From NCBI GenBank assembly GCA_031082005.1, contig JAVHLR010000001.1:315251-379250 (forward strand): DNA of 64,000 nt. The letters run 5' to 3'. The position numbers were made by a program, and so were the translations under genes. Shown piece after piece: positions 1 to 7,751 of the stretch (position 1 is the stretch's first letter; each line of letters starts with the position of its first letter). This DNA comes from Patescibacteria group bacterium. Lineage in GTDB: Bacteria; Patescibacteriota; Patescibacteriia; 2-12-FULL-60-25. The notes below the pieces were generated by a model. It did no database searches. It was not told where the DNA came from and saw only the letters and a list, made by a program, of their open reading frames with translations.

Positions 1-63
1 TTTGTGCGCCTAGATTACCTGATGCTTACGGACTTGGCAAGGCTTTAAATCAGCTCCCGAGAC

Positions 64-92
64 TTGCAGAAAATCGACAAAAAAGTTATTAT
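64..92 (+). promoter_or_regulatory. promoter of the MgtC-like gene
   Basis: TTGCAG and TATTAT are separated by 17 nt. The -10 box ends 12 nt before the ATG at 105 and no Shine-Dalgarno sequence lies between, so the transcript should have a leader of only about 5 nt. Read from sequence; not experimentally supported. Confidence 0.55.
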
Positions 93-104
93 TCCGCCGT
101 CCTT

Positions 105-581
105 ATGGAGCTCTCTATACAAGATATCCTTACGCGTCTGATTCTGGCTACTGTTTTGGCCGGTCTTATCGGTATCGAGCGCGAAGTCAGAGGCAAACCG
201 GCAGGCGTGCGGACAAACGCCCTTATCGGTCTAGGTTCAGCCTCTATGACCATGTGCGGCTTGTTCATCGCTGCGATGTCGCCGATTTCAGACCCTGCGC
301 GCGTCGCCTCGGTCATCGTGCAAGGTATCGGTTTCCTCGGCGCTGGTGCGATCATCCAGTCATCCGGAACGATACGCGGTCTGACGACTGCTGCCACCAT
401 GTGGGTCGTAGCCGGCATCGGCATGGCCTGCGGCATGGGCTTCTATGACATTGCACTAGCCGTCTCTCTGATTGCACTCGTCCTCTTGGTCATCTTTGGC
501 CCCTTGGACGCCAAGCTCATGGGAGATGAGAACCAGAACGGGGGATTAGTGAATAGGTTGTTCAAAAAGGATAGAAAATAA
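105..581 (+). CDS. MgtC/SapB family membrane protein
   Basis: A 158-residue polytopic inner-membrane protein. The N-terminal half carries the family signature: an early helix followed by GLIGIEREVRGKPAGVRTN, then hydrophobic segments at about 40-60, 68-85, 93-110 and 115-135. The segment GIGFLGAGAII followed by GLTTAATMW is also characteristic of MgtC/SapB proteins. The family is linked to adaptation to low magnesium and to modulation of the F-type ATPase in pathogens, but its role in Patescibacteria is unknown. The C-terminal soluble domain of long MgtC proteins is missing, as in the short SapB type. The gene is monocistronic, with its own promoter, and is followed by tRNA-Phe on the same strand. 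Family assignment is firm; function is inferred. Confidence 0.9.
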   Translation: MELSIQDILTRLILATVLAGLIGIEREVRGKPAGVRTNALIGLGSASMTMCGLFIAAMSPISDPARVASVIVQGIGFLGAGAIIQSSGTIRGLTTAATMWVVAGIGMACGMGFYDIALAVSLIALVLLVIFGPLDAKLMGDENQNGGLVNRLFKKDRK

Positions 582-590
582 AAATATTAC

Positions 591-665
591 GCCGAGGTAG
601 CTCAGTGGTAGAGCGAAGGACTGAAAATCCTTGCGTCGCCAGTTCAATCCTGGCCCTCGGCACCA
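591..665 (+). tRNA. tRNA-Phe (GAA)
   Basis: A full cloverleaf is visible: acceptor GCCGAGG pairs with CCTCGGC, the anticodon loop CTGAAAA gives GAA, and the T-loop is TTCAATC. The 3' CCA is encoded. It starts 9 nt after the MgtC-like gene and is followed by a hairpin terminator. Confidence 0.97.
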
Positions 666-668
666 CGC

Positions 669-696
669 AAAACCGCGCTCCAAAGGTGCGGTTTTT
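669..696 (+). terminator. terminator after tRNA-Phe
   Basis: AAAACCGC pairs with GCGGTTTT around a loop, followed by a run of T. Confidence 0.75.
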
Positions 697-820
697 GCTT
701 TGGCATAAACCACCCGTGCACGGCTGAAAAGAAAAAATCTAATACCAAAAAACATCGCCTTGCCCCTACCCCTTAAAAATGCTAAATACCTGTCAGCTCT
801 TTTCGGAGGTGAAATCCAGC

Positions 821-1321
821 ATGGATACCATCAACGTAGACAGCAGGTCAGCGGACATCCGCGAACGCGAGTTGAGCAACCTCATGAAGCGCCCCTTTGT
901 TCTCGACGGCGTCCGACTGGCGTCGGTCGAGGGATTGATCCAGGGCATCAAATACCCGGAAGGCCATCCGGTACGCGAGAAGGCCTTCGCGTCTGCGGGC
1001 GTCACCGCCAAGCGACTCGGGTACGAGCTCACTCGCGGAGGAGCAGGTACCTGGGTTTGGTGGCAAGGCGAGAAGATCCCATACGGATCGGCCCACCATC
1101 ATCGGGTCATCGCCCGCGCTATCGAGGCAAGCTTTCGTCAGAACCCCTGGGCGAACGTCCTGTTGCGCTCGACGCGCGGTCTCAAGCTCACGCACAATGT
1201 CGGCGAGCCGTCAGAAGATTCCTCGCTCCCGGCTGATATCTTCTGCGGCATCCTGGAGGATCTGCGAGACATGGATGATCCCGATGTCGACATCTGCCTG
1301 CGCCAGCTCCTGCATGGCTGA
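821..1321 (+). CDS. NADAR-like domain protein
   Basis: A 166-residue soluble protein. I chose the ATG at 821 over the upstream start at 779 because GGAGGTGA sits 8 nt before it. The body resembles the NADAR (YbiA-like) fold: a conserved start LDGVRLASVEGLIQGIKYP, then an alanine-rich helix with REKAFASAG, a tryptophan-rich WVWWQGEKIPYGS, and an Ala/Phe helix with FRQNPWA followed by LLRSTRGLKLTHNVG. NADAR proteins cleave N-glycosidic bonds; some remove ADP-ribose from guanine in DNA as antitoxins to DarT, while YbiA acts on riboflavin-pathway intermediates. No DarT-like toxin lies nearby, so the substrate is unknown. It is monocistronic with its own terminator. The assignment rests on motif reading only. 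Confidence 0.55.
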   Translation: MDTINVDSRSADIRERELSNLMKRPFVLDGVRLASVEGLIQGIKYPEGHPVREKAFASAGVTAKRLGYELTRGGAGTWVWWQGEKIPYGSAHHHRVIARAIEASFRQNPWANVLLRSTRGLKLTHNVGEPSEDSSLPADIFCGILEDLRDMDDPDVDICLRQLLHG

Positions 1322-1362
1322 GACGACCGGTAATGCCGTGGCAGCGAGAGCCCTTCAACCCC

Positions 1363-1396
1363 AGCACCCATTCTCCAAGGCGGGTGCTTTCGTTTT
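1363..1396 (+). terminator. terminator after the NADAR-like gene
   Basis: AGCACCC pairs with GGGTGCT and is followed by TTTCGTTTT. Confidence 0.8.
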
Positions 1397-1462
1397 ATGT
1401 ATAAAAACAGAAAACCGACGTCTAACGTCGGCTTCTGCTTCTGGTAATCGCGTACAACGCGA

Positions 1463-1537
1463 TGGAGCGGGTAGCGGGAATCGAACCCGCCTCTCAACCT
1501 TGGAAGGGTCGCATAATAGCCACTATACGATACCCGC
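1463..1537 (-). tRNA. tRNA-Gly (TCC)
   Basis: On the minus strand GCGGGTA pairs with TACCCGC. The anticodon arm CGACC-CTTCCAA-GGTTG gives TCC. The T-loop is TTCGATT, the discriminator base is T, and CCA is encoded. Confidence 0.95.
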
Positions 1538-1601
1538 TTGATTCATTTGTAGCGCTATATTAGTGGAATAATACGAGGAAGGCAAGGGTTCGCACCATTA
1601 C

Positions 1602-1631
1602 AAAATAATCCGCTGTTATGCGGATTATTTT
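1602..1631 (-). terminator. terminator of tRNA-Pro (TGG)
   Basis: A near-perfect palindrome, AAAATAATCCGC / GCGGATTATTTT, works in either direction and lies just downstream of the minus-strand tRNA-Pro. The terminator after tRNA-Pro (GGG) near 28546 has almost the same sequence. Confidence 0.85.
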
Positions 1632-1633
1632 GT

Positions 1634-1710
1634 TGGTCGGGCCAGTGGGACTTGAACCCACGACCTCCTGCTCCCAAAGCAGGCGCGCTAGCCAACTGCG
1701 CTATGGCCCG
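1634..1710 (-). tRNA. tRNA-Pro (TGG)
   Basis: The minus strand gives acceptor CGGGCCA/TGGCCCG, anticodon arm CCTGC-TTTGGGA-GCAGG (anticodon TGG) and encoded CCA. Outside the anticodon arm it is nearly identical to the tRNA-Pro (GGG) at 28468. Confidence 0.96.
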
Positions 1711-1841
1711 TCACTCACTATCTTCAGCGGTCTGATATTAATGGATGATGAGTTATTTGTCGAGATGCTGCGTGCAAAACCATTGACATTTGCAATATTT
1801 CCCGCTTCAGTATCCGGGTACATCCCAAAAGGAGCCGACCC

Positions 1842-2567
1842 ATGCCCGATCCTAGGATTGAATTCTGGACCGCGGCCTGGAGAAAGGTCGTGGATGAGTA
1901 CATCGCAACCCCAGCGTGGAAGTATGATCTTGCCTTGCTCGGCCTGAACGAAGACGAACTGAGCTTCGTCATCGACCTCATGCGTGTCCTGGTGCGCTTG
2001 CCTCAAGATGCTGGGGGAGACGACAAACTGCTCATTGAAGCCTGGCAAAAAGGTGAACTGCCGGTCATCCGCAGTCTCTATCACGAGAAGGTGAGGACGC
2101 CTCGCTCGACGCAACTCGAGGCCTTGGCACGCGGTGAGGTCAAGACAATCAGTTTTACCGTCAGACGGCCGGCAGAGGACTCTGCGGATTCGGATGATGA
2201 TGTCCTCGATCGTCCAACGCCGTTATACGAACTCGCACCCGTCATGGGCGAGGTCATGGACTCACACCGTGTCATCGGGTCAGACGTTCCGGAAGTGCGA
2301 GGTCTGCTTCCTACCATCCCTGTCCCAGCGCCTGAACCGGAGTTGTTGCGGCAGAGCATGCCCTCGACGCATGATGCCGAAGACGGTTTCGGGAATGAAG
2401 AAACTCCGACAGCCAAACGCCCCGTGCGCATCCTGTCCGGCCTTTCCCAGCTGTTCCTTCCGAAGGATCTCTCCGTCGCCTCGCGGGACGATGAACCTGT
2501 CGACGAATTCGACCTGGCTTCGCCCGACCAGGACGAACCGGACGATTTCGATAATGGTTCATCATGA
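1842..2567 (+). CDS. acidic orphan protein
   Basis: A 241-residue protein I do not recognise. The ATG at 1842 is fixed by AAAAGGAG 7 nt upstream. Residues 1-100 look like a helical domain starting with PRIEFWTAAWRKVVDEYI; after that the chain is low-complexity, proline-rich and strongly acidic, with a very acidic C-terminus (DEFDLASPDQDEPDDFD). There is no signal peptide or membrane segment, so it is probably cytoplasmic with a disordered tail. It is monocistronic: own Shine-Dalgarno sequence, own hairpin terminator at 2584. It belongs to the Shine-Dalgarno-bearing orphan class described in the findings. Function unknown. Confidence 0.75.
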   Translation: MPDPRIEFWTAAWRKVVDEYIATPAWKYDLALLGLNEDELSFVIDLMRVLVRLPQDAGGDDKLLIEAWQKGELPVIRSLYHEKVRTPRSTQLEALARGEVKTISFTVRRPAEDSADSDDDVLDRPTPLYELAPVMGEVMDSHRVIGSDVPEVRGLLPTIPVPAPEPELLRQSMPSTHDAEDGFGNEETPTAKRPVRILSGLSQLFLPKDLSVASRDDEPVDEFDLASPDQDEPDDFDNGSS

Positions 2568-2583
2568 CCGTATGCCTCAACCT

Positions 2584-2618
2584 CGACCGCCTCTCAACCA
2601 GGCGGTCGTACTTTTTTA
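2584..2618 (+). terminator. terminator after the acidic orphan
   Basis: CGACCGCC pairs with GGCGGTCG around a 9-nt loop, followed by TACTTTTTT. Confidence 0.88.
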
Positions 2619-2637
2619 TTTCTTCCTTTTATTTTTC

Positions 2638-2698
2638 GTCATTCCAGCGCAGGCTGGAATCCAGAGCTCTAAGATCCCGGCTCGTAGGCCGGGATGAC
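2638..2698. repeat. REP-like palindromic repeat (GTCATTCC type)
   Basis: Two hairpins lie head to tail between GTCATTCC and GGGATGAC ends: TTCCAGCGCAGGCTGGAA and ATCCCGGCTCGTAGGCCGGGAT. The same arrangement recurs at 6110 and 30760. Intergenic. Confidence 0.8.
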
Positions 2699-2716
2699 AA
2701 GCTGAATAAAAATCAA

Positions 2717-2745
2717 TAGACACCGCCTACTTTAATTGCTAATGT
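2717..2745 (+). promoter_or_regulatory. promoter of the ATP-binding PEP-synthase-like gene
   Basis: TAGACA, a 17-nt spacer and TAATGT. The -10 box overlaps the ATG at 2742 and so argues for the ATG at 2757 as the true start, giving a near-leaderless mRNA. Confidence 0.45.
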
Positions 2746-2756
2746 TCCTGCGATAT

Positions 2757-3692
2757 ATGTTCATCAAGCCGTTTGCGGAATTATCCAAATCCGACGTCGC
2801 ACTGGCCGGCGGCAAAGGCGCCTCTCTTGGTGAGATGACACACACCGGCATTCCTGTCCCGCCCGGCTTTGTAGTTCTTGCTCCAGCCTTCGACTGCTTT
2901 TTAACCGAGACGGATTTAACGCAAGAAGTCGCAGCGCAACTGGCGAAGGTGAATTACGAAGACGTCTCTTCCGTCGATCGCGCCTCGCGCGTCATCCACG
3001 ATCTGATCCACGACGCCAAGATGCCGGTCGATCTCGAGCAAGAGATTGTCTCATCCTTCAAGTCTCTCGGCGCAGAGCTCGTTGCGGTCCGCTCATCCGC
3101 TACCGCCGAAGACTCGTCCGTCGCGAGCTGGGCAGGCGAGCTCGAGAGTTATCTCAATACTACAGAAGCGACGTTGCTCGATAACGTAAAAAAATGTTGG
3201 GCCTCGCTCTTCACACCGCGCGCCATCGTGTATCGCAACGAAAAAGGCATGTGCGACACGCACGTTTCGGTCGCTGTCGTGGTCCAGAAGATGGTTCAGT
3301 CCGAAGTCGCCGGTATAACTTTCACCGTCCACCCGGTCACCAAAGATACGAATCAGATGATAATCGAAGCCTGCTGGGGCTTGGGCGAATTCATCGTCGG
3401 CGGCCGCGTCACTCCTGACTCTTACGTGATCGATAAGCGCGCCGGTTCGCTCATCGATGTGAATGTATCGGAGCAGGAGACGATGCTCATCAGAGGAGAG
3501 CAGGGGAACGATGAAGTCCCGGTTCCGGCCGAGAAAAAATCCGCACAAAAAATCTCCGGCCAACAAATCTCCGAACTCGGCAAGATCTGTACCGGCATCG
3601 AAAAGCATTACGGCTTTCCCTGTGACATCGAGTGGGGGATGGAAGGTGGTAAATTCCACATCGTACAAAGCAGACCGATAACTACGTTATGA
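2757..3692 (+). CDS. PEP synthase-like ATP-binding subunit (PPDK_N)
   Basis: A 311-residue protein equal to the isolated N-terminal nucleotide-binding domain of PEP synthase, pyruvate phosphate dikinase or rifampin phosphotransferase. Visible family motifs are VALAGGKGASLGEM near the N-terminus, the PPGFVV segment, VAVRSSATAEDSSVASWAG, then QKMVQSEVAGITFTV, EACWGLGE and the terminal DIEWGMEGGKFHIVQSRP. This domain binds ATP and transfers the beta-phosphate to a histidine on a swivelling domain, which here lies in separate proteins. The stop overlaps the next start by ATGA, so translation is coupled. Earlier starts at 2736 (TTG) and 2742 exist; I prefer 2757 because family members begin there and because of the promoter position. 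Confidence 0.87.
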   Translation: MFIKPFAELSKSDVALAGGKGASLGEMTHTGIPVPPGFVVLAPAFDCFLTETDLTQEVAAQLAKVNYEDVSSVDRASRVIHDLIHDAKMPVDLEQEIVSSFKSLGAELVAVRSSATAEDSSVASWAGELESYLNTTEATLLDNVKKCWASLFTPRAIVYRNEKGMCDTHVSVAVVVQKMVQSEVAGITFTVHPVTKDTNQMIIEACWGLGEFIVGGRVTPDSYVIDKRAGSLIDVNVSEQETMLIRGEQGNDEVPVPAEKKSAQKISGQQISELGKICTGIEKHYGFPCDIEWGMEGGKFHIVQSRPITTL

Positions 3693-4837
3693 CCCCCTCC
3701 GAACTCCTCTCCTACCTCAAATCCCAAAAATGGTTTTTCGGCGTGCGAGCTGATGCTTCGTTGCTTTTTTATTCCAGTAAACAAGAGGGCGTGCGTCGTC
3801 ACGTCAAAACCATACACGGTATCGACTTTGCCGAGACCTTGCTGGCTCCGCTGAACGGTCAGCCGGTCCGCGTCATCAACGTCGAACAAGCCAAGGCGTT
3901 CCACGAAGTCAGCCTGGCTAAAGTCAAAGAGGATCCTTCGATTCTCGTCGAGCACATCAAGGAAAACGATAAGCTCTGGGTGCGTATCGGGCGTGAATGC
4001 GAAGCTTTGGACAAAGCCGTGAAGTCAGAAGACGAGACGGCTTCCGTCGAAGCCTACAGACAAGTCTCTGCATCTTACGCCGAGACCGGTGCGCAATTCA
4101 TCATCATCTTCTCTCTCGGCCTCAAGCTCACCGAGCTGAACGCGGTACGAGGTACGCTGTACGGTGATGCGCTTGCCCTGCACGACCATTGGCGTAATCA
4201 TGTCGCATTGAAAGAGGAACTCATGGGCGAATGTTGGTACGACTTTTTCGTCTTCATCGCAGAACGCCGCAGACTCAAGACGTCTGCTCTCGACTTGATG
4301 CGTTATCTCTCGCTGCCCGAGGTCTATTCGTGGTTAGAAGGAGAAAACGTCGACGTCGATGAGGTCGTATCAAGACGCATCAGACAGAGTTTCGTCTATC
4401 TCGATCTTCGGCAAGAACGTCGCGTTATCGATGACCCAGGACTGATTGCGCAGGTCGAAGCTCAATTTGCTTCACCAGAACCCGAACCTACAGCGACCGA
4501 CAGCACGATCAAGGGACAACCTGCTTATGTCGGAAAAGGATTAATCAAAGGCGAAGTCGTTGTCGTGAAATCAAAAGAAGACCTCGCATCAAAAGCGGAT
4601 CTCATCCCGGGAAAAATCCTCGTCGCCATCCAGACTACGCCGCATTACATCCCGTATCTGAAAGATGTTAAAGCCATCATTACTGACGAAGGTGGTATCA
4701 CCTGCCACGCCGCAATCCTCTCGCGTGAGATGAAGATTCCGTGTATTGTCGGGACGAAGAGAGCGACCAGTGTCTTGAAGGATGGGGATGAAGTCGAGAC
4801 GGATGTGGAGAAGGGAATCATCAAAATCATCAAATGA
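3689..4837 (+). CDS. PEP-utilising swivel-domain protein, first copy
   Basis: A 382-residue protein ending in the PEP-utilising enzyme mobile (swivel) domain, about residues 280-382, with the phosphohistidine motif GGITCHAAILSRE (His340). The first 270 residues are mainly helical, are not the PEP-binding TIM barrel, and probably bind the acceptor. With the preceding ATP-binding protein the order is ATP-grasp, middle domain, swivel: the order of rifampin phosphotransferase rather than of PEP synthase, whose swivel domain is followed by a barrel. Start overlaps the upstream stop (ATGA), so the two are co-translated and likely act as one enzyme. The acceptor cannot be read from the sequence. Confidence 0.8.
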   Translation: MTPSELLSYLKSQKWFFGVRADASLLFYSSKQEGVRRHVKTIHGIDFAETLLAPLNGQPVRVINVEQAKAFHEVSLAKVKEDPSILVEHIKENDKLWVRIGRECEALDKAVKSEDETASVEAYRQVSASYAETGAQFIIIFSLGLKLTELNAVRGTLYGDALALHDHWRNHVALKEELMGECWYDFFVFIAERRRLKTSALDLMRYLSLPEVYSWLEGENVDVDEVVSRRIRQSFVYLDLRQERRVIDDPGLIAQVEAQFASPEPEPTATDSTIKGQPAYVGKGLIKGEVVVVKSKEDLASKADLIPGKILVAIQTTPHYIPYLKDVKAIITDEGGITCHAAILSREMKIPCIVGTKRATSVLKDGDEVETDVEKGIIKIIK

Positions 4838-4852
4838 TATATGTATTTTTTT

Positions 4853-4954
4853 GTCATTGCGAGGAGCATTAACGAAAAACCGTAGGGCGACGCGGCAATC
4901 TATCCTTAATGTAAGATTGCCACGTCAGTCGCTCCGCTCCTTCCTCGCAATGAC
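4853..4954. repeat. inverted pair of GTCATTGCGAGGAG repeats
   Basis: GTCATTGCGAGGAG at the left is mirrored by CTTCCTCGCAATGAC at the right, with GGCAATCT / AGATTGCC between, so the whole unit folds into a long hairpin. A single left half occurs at 25883. Intergenic between the two swivel-domain genes. Confidence 0.8.
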
Positions 4955-4997
4955 AGTAATATTTTTCACTCTCTGACTACTCACTACCGTACAGAAT

Positions 4998-6095
4998 ATG
5001 TCCCAACCCGTCGTCACATCGCATCAGATCTCCATGACTGAATGGCTCGCTGCCATTGGCCAGACGGAGGAATCCAACGCCTTCCGTGAGGAAGATAACC
5101 GCAAAGCCAAACGTCTTGAGTTCCTGTTCCGGGCAATGGGAGTGCCTTACGAACGTCCTGAAAGCCTTCCGGCGCGCGAGCTCTCTGATCTTGGACCTCG
5201 TTTCAAGGAAATCCTTGAGACGCGCGGCGACGAGTTGTGCGCTATCCGTCTTGTTCCGAATAAACCCGAACTTCCCAAATTGCGCCAGCGCGGCCTTTCG
5301 ATCCGCGATTGTTATGAGAACTGGTTCCTGAAACAAGAGATTTCCGCAGACGACTATGAGGCTTTCCTCTGTCCGCATTCGGAGACGTTATTGTGGTCTG
5401 CGACGTTCGTCGTCAGCGACAGGGGAGTATATGGCGAAATCGTGCGTGGCTTGCATAGCCAACTCACGCACGGCTACACCGAGAATCAGCTTTTTCAATT
5501 CGCGTGGGATTTCGACAAGTGGCGCTGGTCGCCTGGATACGACGAAGAAGCTGCATCGCAGGTCTTGCGCATGCTGGCTTTGCTCAAGACGGACGACGAA
5601 GCCGCACGATCATCTGTCACGACAGAAATGAACGCCGAATTCTCGCATGGTTATCTTAAAGGCTATTTCGAATCCACTGTCTGGCCTGACAACAAGGTCT
5701 ATATCATCGATTACAATCGTCTCCTGCCAAAATATCTGCCAGACTTCATCGAACTGACTGGCTCGTCCGAAGCTGCGGAAGAAGCCCGCGGCGCAGTCGC
5801 CTCGAATGGTCGTGCCTGCGGACGGGTTCGGATCATGTTGGATCCCGAAGCCGCGGAATTCTCTGCCGGTGATATCCTCGTCTGCGACATGACTGATGTG
5901 CGCTATCTACCGTACATGAGGATCGCTGGCGCCATCATCACCGACCGTGGAAGCATCCTCTCGCACGCCGCCATCGTCAGCCGCGAACTCAACAAACCGT
6001 GCATCATCGGCACAAAGATTGCGACGAAAGTCCTGCATGATGGCGATGAGGTGGAGGTTGATGCGAATAGGGGAACCGTCAGAATCTTGAGCTAA
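4998..6095 (+). CDS. PEP-utilising swivel-domain protein, second copy
   Basis: A 365-residue protein, again with a C-terminal swivel domain (about 270-365). Its phosphohistidine motif is GSILSHAAIVSRE (His323), with Ser where the first copy has Cys before the histidine. The N-terminal two thirds differ from the first copy and contain several aromatic-rich helices, such as FQFAWDFDKWRWSPGYDEE. It lacks its own ATP-binding domain, so it presumably receives phosphate from the 2757 gene product, or from another kinase outside the window. No Shine-Dalgarno sequence is visible. A repeat hairpin separates it from the upstream pair, so it may be transcribed separately. Substrate unknown. Confidence 0.78.
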   Translation: MSQPVVTSHQISMTEWLAAIGQTEESNAFREEDNRKAKRLEFLFRAMGVPYERPESLPARELSDLGPRFKEILETRGDELCAIRLVPNKPELPKLRQRGLSIRDCYENWFLKQEISADDYEAFLCPHSETLLWSATFVVSDRGVYGEIVRGLHSQLTHGYTENQLFQFAWDFDKWRWSPGYDEEAASQVLRMLALLKTDDEAARSSVTTEMNAEFSHGYLKGYFESTVWPDNKVYIIDYNRLLPKYLPDFIELTGSSEAAEEARGAVASNGRACGRVRIMLDPEAAEFSAGDILVCDMTDVRYLPYMRIAGAIITDRGSILSHAAIVSRELNKPCIIGTKIATKVLHDGDEVEVDANRGTVRILS

Positions 6096-6109
6096 TTAAT
6101 ACCATCTTT

Positions 6110-6175
6110 GTCATCCCGGCCTACGAGCCGGGATCCTGAAGCTCGAGCCTGGATTCCCGCCTGCGCGGGAATGAC
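6110..6175. repeat. REP-like palindromic repeat (GTCATCCC type)
   Basis: ATCCCGGCCTACGAGCCGGGAT and ATTCCCGCCTGCGCGGGAAT hairpins, bounded by GTCAT and ATGAC. It is close to an inverted version of the unit at 2638. Confidence 0.82.
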
Positions 6176-6196
6176 GATGGAAAATGATAAACGACG

Positions 6197-6230
6197 AAGC
6201 CCGTCAGCGGAGATAGCTGACGGGCTTTAT
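6197..6230. terminator. bidirectional terminator between convergent genes
   Basis: AAGCCCGTCAGC pairs with GCTGACGGGCTTT. It lies between the plus-strand swivel-domain gene and the minus-strand phosphatase gene. Confidence 0.85.
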
Positions 6231-6253
6231 GATGAGGTAAGGCTGGGAGGCTT

Positions 6254-6853
6254 CTAGAGGCGTTTCTCTTCGACGAGTGCGAAGACCCGGCCGTCGAAGT
6301 CAAGGATGACGCCCTCGCATTCTTTGAGTGGATCGACGACCTTGTCGGTCAGTCCGTACACGAGGCACTCGATGAACGGCGTGTGACCGATGCAGAGGAG
6401 GTGCGGATTGGCCGCGAAGAGGCCGAAGCAGATATCGTTGAACTGCACGGCCATGCGGCCGGACTCGGTGATGATGAGGTCGTCTTCCGTGACGAGCGTT
6501 ACGTCGTGCTTCTGGAAGTAGGCACGCCACTCGGCCATCCTCCTGCTATTCAGCGCCTCCAGTAAGAAAAGGGTGATACCGGAGAAATCGCCCGCACCTT
6601 CGGCGAACGCACAGGCCGTCTGGGCTGTGCGGAAGAGCGACGTCATGGCTATATGTGTGTAGCCTCTTCCGTGCATCTGCTCTTTACCGACACGACGTGC
6701 CAGTCCGATGCCTTCCGGAGAGAGTACGTCCTTTTGGTTGCCGATACCCTTCAGTGAATGTCGTCGCAGCTCGATGAGCATCTCAAGGCTCCTGATGAAA
6801 TGATCGACGTCTTCAGTTGGAAGCGGATCTCCCAACTTTGGACGCTCAAACAT
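6254..6853 (-). CDS. histidine phosphatase superfamily protein
   Basis: A roughly 199-residue protein of the phosphoglycerate mutase-like superfamily. LIELRRHSLKG supplies the catalytic Arg-His pair (the usual RHG becomes RHS), SLFRTAQTACAFAEG provides the second arginine helix, and CIGHTPFIECLVYG the late catalytic histidine. Such enzymes dephosphorylate small metabolites or proteins; the substrate is open. I place the start at the ATG 6853; a TTG at 6880 would add nine residues and has AGGAGG 9 nt upstream, but that AGGAGG belongs to the palindromic repeat next door. Monocistronic, closed by the terminator at 6197. Confidence 0.82.
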   Translation of the reverse strand: MFERPKLGDPLPTEDVDHFIRSLEMLIELRRHSLKGIGNQKDVLSPEGIGLARRVGKEQMHGRGYTHIAMTSLFRTAQTACAFAEGAGDFSGITLFLLEALNSRRMAEWRAYFQKHDVTLVTEDDLIITESGRMAVQFNDICFGLFAANPHLLCIGHTPFIECLVYGLTDKVVDPLKECEGVILDFDGRVFALVEEKRL

Positions 6854-6887
6854 AGCAGAAACAGGCGTTAGGGTCAACAACGCTAGC

Positions 6888-7020
6888 TTCCTCCTCTTGA
6901 GGTAAGAGGAGGTTAGGAGGAGTTATGAGTCTGACAAAGCTGACGCCTTGATGGCGTCATATCCGTCTAATCGTAACTCCCTCCAGCTCCCTCTTACCCT
7001 AAGAGGGAGAGTTGGGGGCG
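6888..7020. repeat. MITE-like long imperfect palindrome
   Basis: The left arm (CCTCCTCTTGAGGTAAGAGG...) and right arm (CCCTCTTACCCTAAGAGGG...) are diverged inverted copies about 43 nt long. Each is itself a hairpin, and a short central hairpin GACGCCttgatGGCGTC lies between them. It fills the gap between the divergent phosphatase and metallohydrolase genes. No transposase is present. Confidence 0.72.
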
Positions 7021-7084
7021 TCAGAGCATCCCTCCCGTAAAACCGTGGTACAATACCATCGGTTCAACCCGCTTATTTTTCCAT

Positions 7085-7750
7085 ATGCCAGTCAAACTGA
7101 CGTACCTCGGACATGCTGCCGTACTCCTGCAGGGGACAAAGACCGTCATCATCGATCCATTTTTGACCGGTAATCCGAAGGCCTCGATCGGCGCCGGGAA
7201 TCTGCCGAAGATAGATTATGTGCTTGTGACTCATGATCACTATGATCACTTGGGTGATGCTTTTGATATCGCCAAGAAGCACAAGGCCGCGTTGGTCGCG
7301 ATTTTTGAGATAGTACAGCTACCCGCAGCCAAAAAAATCCACCCTCAATCCATCGGCATGAATATCGGCGGTACTATTGAGGCAGAGGGTATCCGCATCT
7401 CCATGACCCCCGCACTCCACAGCGCAGGAGTCGGGGCGCCAGCGGGCTTCGTGGTCGAATTGGACGGTAAGCGCATCTACCACGGCGGCGACACGGCTTT
7501 CTTCTCTGACATGGCCTACATCCCGAAATTTTTCGGTAAACTTGATGTCACTCTCGTCCCCATGGGGGGCTACTTCGGCATGGACGCCAGACAGGCCGCG
7601 GAGGCAGTGAAGCTCTTGAAACCCAAGACTGCTATACCGATTCATTATGACACCTGGCCATTGATCCATACGGATCCAGCGGAGTTCCGTAACCAGTGCA
7701 GGCCTACGGACGTGAGGATCCTGTTGCCGGGCAATGACATCGTGATTTGA
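7085..7750 (+). CDS. UPF0173 family metal-dependent hydrolase
   Basis: A 221-residue protein with a metallo-beta-lactamase fold. It opens with the typical LTYLGHAAVLL strand and DPFLTGNP, carries the metal-binding motif THDHYDHLGD (HxHxDH), later histidines in TPALHSAG, the aspartate in YHGGDTAFF, and the final IPIHYDTWPL histidine. UPF0173 (YtkL-like) proteins are soluble; their substrates are not established. A possible -10 box TACAAT lies at 7049, but no convincing -35. It is followed after one base by the sensor kinase start, so the two genes are probably co-transcribed. Confidence 0.92.
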   Translation: MPVKLTYLGHAAVLLQGTKTVIIDPFLTGNPKASIGAGNLPKIDYVLVTHDHYDHLGDAFDIAKKHKAALVAIFEIVQLPAAKKIHPQSIGMNIGGTIEAEGIRISMTPALHSAGVGAPAGFVVELDGKRIYHGGDTAFFSDMAYIPKFFGKLDVTLVPMGGYFGMDARQAAEAVKLLKPKTAIPIHYDTWPLIHTDPAEFRNQCRPTDVRILLPGNDIVI

Positions 7751-7751
7751 T

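Noticed and set aside
1783-1788. TTGACA upstream of the 1842 orphan as a promoter
   Set aside because: No -10-like hexamer at the right distance; not listed as a feature.
3093-3668. 191-residue antisense ORF in the ATP-binding PEP-synthase-like gene
   Set aside because: Mirror frame of a clearly conserved gene.
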